From Cryptomeria japonica (lineage: Eukaryota > Streptophyta > Pinopsida > Cupressales > Cupressaceae), in NCBI RefSeq assembly GCF_030272615.1, contig NC_081415.1:194418695-194482694 (forward strand): a stretch of 64,000 nucleotides of DNA, written 5' to 3'. The number at the start of each line of letters is the position of its first letter. The stretch's first letter is position 1. This document shows positions 34,469-44,850 of the stretch, piece after piece. The position numbers and the translations under genes are program-made. The notes beneath the pieces are model-generated. The model was not told the origin of the DNA. It ran no database searches and saw nothing but the letters and a program-made list of their open reading frames with translations.

Positions 34469-34764
34469 GGGTTAAAGTCAACTAGGCTAATAAGTGGGGC
34501 ATGTATTTTCCTCATTTTCTCACTTTTATCTTATCAATATCAATTTGGAGATGAATCGATTCAACTACATTTAACACAGTCGATATTCTTATATTGCAAT
34601 CAATATAAAAAATGCTCATCAGTAAATTTTTCAAAATCCTCAATTCATCTACCGAGGGGGCATCATATCAACAATTTGACATAGGGCATCATATTGACAT
34701 TTCGACAGAAGCATCGTATCTGACAAGATTTTCTTTGAATCAACATGTGCACACACATCACTTC

Positions 34765-34778
34765 AAAGAGGGGCAAAA
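34765..34778 (+). other. Element A polypurine tract
   Basis: AAAGAGGGGCAAAA, identical to the tract of B, directly before the 3' LTR. Confidence 0.8.
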
Positions 34779-36239
34779 TCTAAATGTATAAAAATGACCA
34801 CTTTCCTAAATGAATATTTAATATTCATTTTAACCCCATTCCTCTATTTAATTCTCCCCATTCATTTATTTAATTAAATGAATTCCTCAATTCATTTAAA
34901 TAAGTTAACCTAAACCTGTTTCTAGCCTTTAATTAAATAAATCAATTTATTAAATTAATTCCCCTTTCCCCCTTTTTAATTAAATTTACATTTAATTAAA
35001 TTGATCCTTGAAAGTAAAAAAATCTAATTCATTTATTTAAATCCCCCACTTGTATTTATGCAAGTTGCTTCTATTTTAGTTGAAACAAAGTAATTTTTTT
35101 AAATTAAAACTCCTCCTCCATCCACTTGTATTTTCCTACATATCCCAATTTCATCCTAAAGCATTCTTCTAGAACCCATCTAATCCTAATCAATTAGCCA
35201 AATCCCTCCAATTAGCTTTTCCCTTAATTTGAGGATGTCACTTCTCAAATTTGGAGGAAAGTCTTCCAAAAGCATTGAAGCCTTTATGTCTTCAATAGGA
35301 TAACTTGTTGAGTTCGAGTTCCCCCAAATTTGGAAGGACTCTTACAAATTTTCCCCCAAAGTCTTCCAAACCATTAATGGTTAACTAACCCTTTTGGCAT
35401 GGTTAGAGACTTTTTGCCTAGCTCAACCTTCATCTAACCCAAGGGTCTCAATCAAGCACTCATGGCTTTACCCTTGGTTATCCCTTTAACCTTTGCACAA
35501 GAGTTTACCCCTTGGATAAAAGATTTACCCAATGGATGACTCTAATCTAACCTTAACCTTACCTCCTAGGGTAACCTTGATGTCTTCTCAAGCATTTAAT
35601 GCTTCTTGCATCTCCTCTCAAGAAACCTCTTGTTGACAATTGTCACCATTTCACTGGTGAGAATTGTGAACATGGATTGATTAACTATCAATCCTAGCCC
35701 TTGTTAATATTGCTCAATCTTGACCATCCATTGCCCTATTTTCCCTATAAATAGAGCTCTCATTGTCTCATTTTTCATAATCCAAGTTTTATGCATCTAA
35801 CTTATAGTCATTTTGCTAAAGCATTTAGCATCTCTTTGTTTAAAATACACTAAGCATTTAGAAGCATTTCAATATCATAACATATCCATGTTAGACTAGT
35901 ATATTTTGTTGGGATAGTTTTACTAATCTTTATCATATCATCATATTCATAATAGTTTCAATCATTATAGTTTTAAATATCATACATGTTGTAGGAATGC
36001 ATTCATGTTATTCATAAATCATCAATTGTTCTTGGAGTTGTCATTCTTAAGTCACCTTGGTCGATGTTCTGAGAGCTAGAGTGAGACCCTGGGGATCTCG
36101 TGAGATAGAGAATAATGAGATGCACCTTGGGAAGTTGAGCTATTCAATATAACTCCATAACTTGCACCAAGAGTCTCATTGGTGTGTGGATCTTTTTGAA
36201 ACCAATTTTCCTGTTTCTGCTAACCATGTTTCCCGTACA
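34779..36239 (+). repeat. Element A 3' LTR
   Basis: Begins TCTAAATGTATAAAAATGAC (TG has become TC) right after the polypurine tract. The first 280 bp hold AATTAAAT palindromes. Collinear with the LTR at 60738-62197: shared CCCCCACTTG, GTCACTTCTCAAA, AAGCATTTAATGCTTC and CCTATAAATAGAGCTC (near 35744 and 61727, a likely TATA box). The 3' end (GTACA near 36239) is estimated from equal length with the E LTR. Confidence 0.65.
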
Positions 36240-38190
36240 CAAAAACATATTTGTGAATAGTTCGGCCCAATTATTTAGCCTTTCTTGCATCTATTTCTAT
36301 GTTTATTACGTATCTCTATGCATATGTTTGAACAATCTCAACCTAATTATCTTGTTTGTTTGATTCTTATAATGAATCCCATAGCCACAATATAATGTAT
36401 TATTAGGCATAGATCCAACTTTCAATCCTTATCCACAATCAAATAGAATATTAGACATATATCTAACCTATTTGTTTATACCAAATCTTGTCAATGTTTT
36501 GATATTGACATGCATTCATATTGGTACTATCTCCTCCTTTTACTTTTATTTTATAAAAATTGAAGATATTATATTTATTTTCATAACACCATTGTGATAA
36601 TTGGTGGCATTTCAAGATCAAATATTAAATTATTGCCACCATAATATTGTTTGTCCTCCTATGTTACATATGGGTGACCAATAAATGCTTTGAGTTAATT
36701 AAACTTGACCTAGCAAAATGGTAAATGTTCATATAGTTTGTAGTAGAGTCAGCTAGTTATTTTATTACATTATAAGATTAATTTGGTAGCTAATCAATTT
36801 TAATCCTTGCATAGCTCTACCACTTATATATTAGGTATTTAGATAAATAAATATATATAATTTCTCAATAAAACTTTGTAAAGGGAAATATATGTCCAGT
36901 CAAAACTATATGGAATACAATAAAATACCTTGCACTATCAAGTTTTTTGAGATCCTTTAGTTAGTGCTATTACATATTCAACAAGGCACTATTAAGTTGT
37001 TTGAGATCCTTTATTTAGTGCTATTACATATTCATCAAGATTTAACATCATGTACAATGATTGTCCATAAATTGCTAACAATAATAAGTAGAGTTATAGG
37101 ATATGCTTAATACAAAAAATTTCACATGTCTTTTGAATCTAAAAATATATTTCATTATATGTCTTAGCAAAAAATTCTTTTTTTAGGCATCAAAATAAAC
37201 TAAAATATCAAAAGTGAATCAAGAACAAAACGATCATTTGCGAAATATTATGAATAAACATATCTAAAGTAGTATTGGAAGCATGGATAAAATTTAAAGA
37301 AAAGGAACCATGGGAACCTATGGTAAAAATATAACAATAAGAATCTACCTAAAGATGGATAGATTAGAATTTATAAAACTATGTATAAAAACCCGAAACC
37401 CTAATATAAGAAGATATATCATATTGTAATATCATACAATAAAACCCTAATATATATAAAAGAGATAAATGAATGAGTAGAAATAGAAATATAAGAGGAT
37501 TTTAAAAAATGATGATGCATTTAGAAAGTAGAAGTCTAAAATTATAAACTAGTGAATGTGTAATCTCTAAAGTGAAACCCTAGAATGGTTTAAGATTAGA
37601 TAGTTCCATCAAAATATAAAGATAAAAGTAAATTTTCCTTTAATAAATATGTTGATGATTGGGAATGATAAATTAAGATAATTTAAATGCTAAATTAGTA
37701 ATGTAAATTTGCATAGGCTAGTGAAGAAACTTAACTCTAGGAATGAGGGGAGAGAATAATCTTGACGTTGTATTAGGATATTACTTTCATAGGATTACAA
37801 ATAGATCTTCTATTTATAGTCCACCTTAGAATTAGAAAATTATGGAATTTGTTTGTTCCCATCCTATAGGTATGGGTTGATATTATGAACACCCATGGTC
37901 CAAAGAGTCATAGATATTGCTTTTTATTGAATATAAAGATGTGGTATTTCAAACTAGCTTGGAGGGATTGTCAAATTGGAAGGTTTGTATTTTCTTAAGT
38001 TTACTTCCTCATATAAACTAAAGTGATGACATCACTCTTTCATCATGTAAATGAATCAAAGTTATAAGTGTAGATTAAGGTTGTTTTTAATGATATTATT
38101 TGAAATGTGTAATATTTTCAATCAATAATTTGAGGATAAGTGAATGTACATAGAATGCTTTTAAATATCAAGATATAACAAGTATTGGCA
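36240..38190. other. AT-rich stretch without recognisable genes
   Basis: No supported ORF on either strand. The only structure seen is a 54-bp tandem duplication at 36932-37039 (GCACTATYAAGTT, GAGATCCTTTA, TAGTGCTATTACATATTCA). Confidence 0.6.
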
Positions 38191-38435
38191 CAATCGAGTG
38201 GGTGTGGAGGAGTGATAAGAAATGAAGTATACTATTGTATTGCAGTGATGATGCTCCCCATGGGATCCTAGACTAGCCACTTAGTCAAGACCATGGCAGC
38301 TTATCAAGCCCTTGCCCTTGCTAAATCTTTGGGATTTAATAAAGTTTGGCTTAAGGGAGATTCTAATAACATTGTTAAATTCCTAAGGGGTCTATCCTCC
38401 CCATCATTGACCATTAAAAACATTATATCTCAATC
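38191..38435 (+). pseudogene. RNase H-like fragment, left arm of an inverted repeat
   Basis: One frame reads GVIRNEVYYCIAVMMLP, a stop (TAG at 38269), then TMAAYQALALAKSLGFNKVW and GDSNNIVKFLRGL. This is the plant reverse-transcriptase-type RNase H (RVT_3-like) pattern with the GDS catalytic Asp. LINE elements and some host proteins carry such domains. Inverted copy at 39423-39665. Confidence 0.6.
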
Positions 38436-38521
38436 CACCGAAATACATATACTCCTATTTCTTTTTACCCCTTTTCCGAACACATGTAGCAACCTAACAA
38501 ATTATATTATTTCTATTAATC

Positions 38522-39400
38522 ATGGTTAGGCTTATGATTAGGGTTAGGGTTTAAGGTCAGGCTTATGATAATGGTTAGGGTGTATATGATGGTTAGGGTG
38601 TATATGATGGTTAGGGTTTGGCTTTGGTTGAGGATTATGGTTAGGGTTAGGGTTTAGTTGTAAGGTTAAGTTTATGGCTAGGGTATAATGTCAAGGTTAC
38701 AATTGTGTTTAGGGATACATCAAAGTTAGGGTTAGAATAAGGGTTATGGTTCAATTACATTAAAGTTAGGGTTAAATTAGTATTAAAGTTCAATTATGAT
38801 TAGGGTTTGGGCTAGATTAAGGTTAGGAATAAATTAGGATTAAGGTTCAATTCAAGTTAGGGTTAAGTTTATGGTAGGATTATTGTTAGGGTTAGGGTTT
38901 AGGATTATGATTAGGTTAGTGTTATGATTAGAGTTAGGGTAAGGATTATGATTAGGGTGATGGTTTTTGTTATGGTTAGGTTTATTGTTTACATCATTGT
39001 TGGGATTAGGGTCATGGTTAGGATGATGGCTAGGGTTAGGGTTAGGGTTAGGTTTATGGTTAGGATTAGGTTTAGAGTTAGGGCTAAGGATTATTGTTAG
39101 GGTTAGGGTTTATTGTTATGGTTAGATTAGGGTTAATGTTCAGAGTTATGGTAAGGATTATGGCAAGGGTTATGGTTTACATGATGGTTTGGGTTGGAGT
39201 TAGGGTTAGGTTTATGGTTAGGCTTAGGGTTACATTTATGGTTAGGATTATAGCTAGGGTTGAGGTTTACTTCATGGTTATGTTTAGGGTTAAGGTTCAT
39301 TGTTAGGTTTAGGGTTTGGGTTATTGTTAGGTTTAGGGTTATAATTATTGTTATGGTTATGATTATGATTTACATCATGGTTAGGATTAGGGTTTAGATA
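38522..39400 (+). repeat. Degenerate telomere-like array, TTAGGG orientation
   Basis: About 880 bp built of GGTTAGGGTTAGGGTTTA-like words with interspersed ATGGTTAGG and TTACATCATGG. Flanked by the inverted RNase H arms. It is an inverted partner of 45690-46645. ORFs here (VMVRLG-type) are artefacts of the repeat. Confidence 0.85.
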
Positions 39401-39422
39401 TATCTTCATAATTATCACCAAA

Positions 39423-39665
39423 GATTGAGATATAATGTTTTTAATGGTCAATGATAGGGAGGATAGACCCTTTAGGAATTTAACAATGTTATTAGAATCT
39501 CCGTCAAGCCAAACTTTATTAAACATTAAAGATTTAGCAAGGGCAAGGGCTTGATAAGATGCCATGGTCTCAACTAAGTGACTGGTCTAGGATCCCATGG
39601 GGAGCACCATCACTGCAATACAATAGACTACTTCATTTCTTATCACTCTCCCACACCTACCCAAT
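39423..39665 (-). pseudogene. RNase H-like fragment, right arm of the inverted repeat
   Basis: The minus strand gives TMASYQALALAKSLMFNKVW and GDSNNIVKFLKGL, closely matching 38191-38435 in inverted orientation. Both arms share the same stop after LPMGS (CTAGAC context), so they derive from one already broken fragment. Confidence 0.6.
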
Positions 39666-39671
39666 TGGGCC

Positions 39672-42600
39672 AATGAACGAGAACTAGTGGAAATATTTAT
39701 TTCCAACTTGAATAAAGAAACAAAATTTCATCTAGATATGAAAGGCATAGAGTCCTTTAATGACATGTTCAACTAGGGTTTAAAAAGTGAACAGACCCTA
39801 ATAAAAAAGGGGCTTATCAAGATATACAATGAACCAAAAGATGACCTTTGCCTATGCTTCAATAGTGCTAAACCCAACTTCTAGAATTAAAAAAAAACAT
39901 CATCAATGATGGGGTTGTAGATGCAAGGACTATCAAGAGTGCACAACCCGTGGTCCAATTTATGGGGCAAAATCCCCCTCCTAAGAACAACACGGTTGCT
40001 CCCCTGCCAAATCAAGGATGCAATATACCACAAGAGGAACCAAGACAATGATAGGAAAATTATAAACTAAAATGTACCTACACTCCCTTAGGGGAACCTA
40101 TTGAAACAATGTTACGTCAATTGGTCTCCTCAAAACTAGTGACCTTACCAAAGATATCTAATTACGAACCTTAGGTAAAACATCCATGGTGGAGGGATAA
40201 TGAACATTACGAATTCCATCAAGGGAAAGGGCATAAAACAAGTAATTGTCATAGATTGAAAGATCTTGTTCAAGATCTTATTCATCAAGGAGAGATTGAA
40301 ATTGAAGGACACAACCCAAAAACATCAAATAATGATCATCTCATGTTTAAGAATCGATGTCCATCACAAGATCAAAGGGGTCCTTCCACTTTAGGATGAA
40401 ACACAGATACCAATGATTATACACGAGCTGCCTATAATTACACTATGAATCACCAGTATGACGCCAATGAACAAATTGCAACCATTACCATCAAAGATCC
40501 AAGCCCTACCTGCAATGTTATTATGCATCGTAGAAAGATCACCATTAAAGAAGCTCCACAATGCACAACCTCCATCCCAAAGCAGTATAACCTTATGGAA
40601 CAGTTAGATAAGATGCCTGCACTTATATCCATCTTAGAGCTTTTGCGCTTATCGCCATCCCATAAAACAATCTTGGATCAAGCTCTCGGAGAGGCGTCAG
40701 TCCCTGCCAATCTAAATACAAATCAATTTCAAGCGATGGTTGGTAGTTTGAGGTCATCACTATGTCTCACTTTCCTTGAAAGTGACAATACATCCTTCCA
40801 ACAACCTCATAATGCCTCACTCCATATTGGAGGATTTATCAACCAACACAGAATCAAGTGAGTCTTAATCGGCAATAGAGAAGGCATAACAAAACAAATC
40901 CAAACACTGCAAAGATAAATATAGGACATGAAACAAGGAGCTACAGTGCACTAGTCATTGGACAAAATTTGTCCTTATCCTTTTGATAGGAGGTTGAACA
41001 TGATACCTTTTCCCCTGAATTTAGACATACCAAAGTATGACAAATACAATGGTAAAAGTAATCCCTGTAGTCAAGTTAGGGAATTTCGTACCATGGGTCT
41101 CCAGTTTGCCCATGATGATACTTAATGAGATTATTCCCAAGAAGTTTGGGAGGGAAAACACTGGAGTGGTTGTCTAAACTTACACCTCCCATTGGATCAT
41201 TTGATGAGTTGGTAAATAAATTTATCACACAATACTCCTATAACATTCAACACGTAATCACCATGATGGATGTGTGTAACACAAAATAAAAGAACAACGA
41301 AACATTCATGATGTTTCTTCAATGGTGGAGATGCATGGTTTCAAGATATCCTCGAGGTGTGCCTGAAAAGGAAAATCTAGAAACCTTCATTGATAATCTG
41401 AATAGTGAGATAATTTATGGACTCAAAATCCAATGCGTACTATCTTTTGCCAAGTTGATAGAGAATGAAATCCAAGTAGAGGAAGCCTACATCAAGAAAG
41501 GAACCTTAAAGTTATTTGTGGAAGGTGTGGGTTCATAAAGAACTATTTCCTTCAACAAAAACACTTTGGACAAATCCAAATTTTGGACAAGGAACAAAAA
41601 CATTGTTAATGATGGAATAGTGGATGCTAATAATGTGAAGTCTAAACAACTAGTTTTGGCTTTATCAGGCAACCCACCATCCAAAAAAGATCAAAAAAGT
41701 GTTAACCAAGGCACTAACACTTATCTGCAAAATGCCAATCAAGGAAATCCAACATCAAACACAAACAAAAACTACCAAGGCAACAACACTAATTGAGGAA
41801 ATAATACAAACTAAAGAGGCAAGATCAACTACTTCCCATCTCAATGTATTTACACACCCTTAGGGCAAACCTTAGAATCAACATTTTGAGAACTATTGGA
41901 AAATAGGATCATTACATTAACAGCCAGGAGCAACTATGAACCTCAAATGAAACCATCTTGGTGGAATGACTCGCATTTTTGTGATTTTCATTGAAACAAA
42001 GAACATCACACAAATAATTGCATGAGGCTGAAAAACATCATTCAAGACATGATCAATAGAGGTGACTTAATAATTGATAATCACAAAACAAATGGTTACC
42101 ATGCAGCCTTTAAAAATACTCTTCCAAATTACAACAAGGGAGGAGCTTCATCATCCAACGATACTAGAGGAGCTCGTATAAATCACATAAACAAAAACAC
42201 CACCAATAATATATCGACAAATGACAACCAAGTGATTTCCATTAAAATCAAGAGCAAACACGAACATGATTCGATCAATGTGACAACCAGAGCTCAAAAA
42301 TATGTCTTAAGAGGGAACACATCAATATCAACAACTCTCCCCAAGGCCAAATACAACCTAGTTGATCAACTGCAGAGAACTCCTACTCAGATATCTATAC
42401 TTGAGTTACTCAATCTATCTGCAAAACAAAAATATATCTTGGAGCAAGCACTTGTCAAGACAAATGTTCCTAAAGATCTGGATGTTAATCGATTCCAAGG
42501 CATGATGGCTGATATGTCAGGTTTGCATAACCTATCTTTTTCTGAACATGATGATGTCTCCCTCAATCATCCGCATAACACCCCACTACATATCGAAGTC

Positions 42601-44485
42601 TTAGTCTATAAACACCAAGTAAAAAGAGTACTAATAGATGGAGGATTTGGTCTCAATATCTATCCTTTAAAGCTTATCCGTGCGTTAGGCTTTTCTGAGA
42701 AGTCTATCGATCCAAGCAAAAAGATCACCATTAAAACATATGATCATGAAGAAAGGTCATCCAAAGGAACAGTAATACAACCTATTCAAGTAGGACCCAT
42801 AAAAAGGGTGGTATGTGCCAAGTCTTGGATCTAGAATTAACATACAATATTCTATTGGGTCGACCTTGGATACATGAAATGCAAGTAGTACCTTCAACAT
42901 ATCACCAATGTATCAAATTCCCATATAATGGACAAGAAATTTCCATATCACCAGAAAATAATCTTTTTTAGCATTGCAATACTATGGGGGCAGCTCAAGC
43001 TAACCTAGTTCCACACAACAAGGAAGCCCAAGATTCCTCAGTACCCAATCATCAAGAAGAACTCAAGTCTTTATTTATAGACTTCAATCAAAATATGAAA
43101 ATCAAGGACCAAGGCATGGGGGAGTATTCATTTGAACCTTTATGTCTATTAAAATTACCAACATCACAAAAATCTTATGGGCAACCTTCTGCATCAACAC
43201 GTCAAGAAACACAGTCCATCACCGAGTATGATGGTAAATTTATCTAGTTGGGCACGCTAGCTACTGAATCAGAAGAGAAAGACATCCTTAGTTGGCTATA
43301 CAAGGATGAAGAAGAAGCTAGAGCTTCTACCATAGATGTGGTTGTACCAACAAAACAATATGGAAATGGATTCTAGATCATGCAATGGATGGGATAGAAT
43401 GGTAAATGACATATTGGCAAGCACCAAGAAGGCATTACAGAACCCATACAACCTCCTTCACAATATGCAAAAGATACGATAGGACTAGGATATGTGCTAC
43501 AAATACCTCCTTGACAAAAGAAAAATAACTATCAAAAACCTCAGTGGAGACCAAAGAAGAAATATGAAGAAAACTCATGGAAAGAAGTAGTACACCAAGC
43601 AGTAGGAACAATAAGGATCAAGCAAGAACATCAAGACCATGAAAGACGACAAGAAGAACTAGCCATTCAAAGGGAAGAAGCTTCTTACAAGAAAGTGCAT
43701 CATGTGTAGGAACCTGATCAAACTGAAGTGGAGCTATCACCCAAAGAAATTTATACTCATCGAGAAGAGACAGTGTATGAACAAATGCAATGATTACAAG
43801 TAGGTTTCGATTTTGAATCTGGAAAAACTACAAAACTAGTATCAATTGTCAGAGTTCTTTTTTCAGCATACAACATACCTGTTAGAAGCAGCAAGATAAT
43901 CTAGGACAGTGATTCTGAAATAGATTCTAATGAATATGAGTGGGGTACCTATTGAGATGTTACTGAAGATATTGAGGTGGATACCATCCACTCCTACACA
44001 TCTGTTTATTAGGAGGGACAAAGCTCAGAATCTCAACCAGTTGAATTTGGACCATAACATATCTATGAAGATAGCAAGAATGAGCAGCGACAATATGAAC
44101 AAGGTTACATTGAAGATAATACTATTGAAGACCTTGACAATATCATAGACTGAACCAATATCCCAAACAATTACAATAACGCTATCATGACACTTACTGC
44201 GACTGATCTCAACCCACCGAATGACTCCTTACCACTCATATTTCCTGACCTCATAGACTAGGAAGAACCTGAACACCATGATCTACCAATAGTCCCAGAC
44301 GATGAATCCATTATTTAGTACCTTTATTCCGTCAATCCCAAAACATGCTCTACCAGTGAACAAAGTAACGATATCTACAATCAAGGGAGTGTCAAGTCTC
44401 TCAGTCACAAAATTGAGAAAAACAAAGGATTCTAATAGTGAAAACAAAGGATCTAATGGTAAAAACCAGTCAATGGTAAAAGTTA
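39672..44485 (+). pseudogene. Element C: truncated copy of the A interior (gag-gag-pro-linker)
   Basis: Collinear with A 5442-7396 joined to 23666-26496, without element B: it preserves the empty insertion site (41610-41640). It contains end of A1 gag, zinc-finger-like HYEFHQGKGHKTSNCHRLKD near 40200, VLIGNR junction near 40865, second gag (CPYPFDRRLNMIPF near 40975), protease (VLIDGGFGLN near 42630; [10 protein letters not shown] near 42855), and the acidic linker to about 44485. No RT, LTR or primer site. Stops are fewer than in A in places, for example 42022-42834 is open for 270 codons. Ends are abrupt, next to the inverted arm at the left and AT-rich DNA at the right. Confidence 0.8.
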
Positions 44486-44850
44486 TGTGCATGAACAAAT
44501 CGATTAAAAATACTATATAATATTTAAGATATAAAAATATTTATTATTAAAAGTTTCTTATTTATCATATAGATGTGATTTTCTATTTTATTTGAGTTAA
44601 AAATATTTCATAAATAACATATGATGATTGATTTAGAAATCTCAAAAATCCTTTATCAAAAATTTAAAAGGTTGAAAGAAAATAATTAAGAAAAAGAATC
44701 TTTAAGCTATTTAAAAATGTCTTAATTTTAATAGAACAAAGTTTAAAGTTATTCATTTTATAGAATTATTGAATAAATGTACATAATAATAAAGATTTTA
44801 TTATTTCATAAAAATAGATAATGAGCTTTATGAATGCACAATCCTACAAT
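44486..44850. other. AT-rich spacer
   Basis: About 365 bp of A/T-rich sequence without ORF or repeat that I can name, between copy C and the CCCTAA array. Confidence 0.5.

Larger units (their letters stand above)
4929..36239 (+). mobile_element. Ty3/gypsy element A (Tat type), interrupted by element B, 5' end missing
   Basis: Element A runs plus-strand from a gag fragment at 4929 to 7396, resumes at 23661 after insertion of B, and continues through protease, RT, RNase H, archaeal-type RNase H, integrase and an antisense PMD gene to a polypurine tract (34765-34778) and a 3' LTR (34779 to about 36239). Its 5' LTR and leader must lie beyond the copia-like insertion, outside the window. All coding parts carry many stops and frameshifts, clearly more than in B, which agrees with A being the older host of the nested insertion. 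Two gag copies in series (4929-6655 and 6656-7396/23661 onward) make it a composite. Confidence 0.75.

Noticed and set aside
39094-39306. ORF of VMVRLG-type repeats, also 45870-46082 and 47043-47231 on the minus strand
   Set aside because: Translation of TTAGGG-like DNA; no stop codon arises easily in that frame. Kept only as a guide to the inverted duplication.
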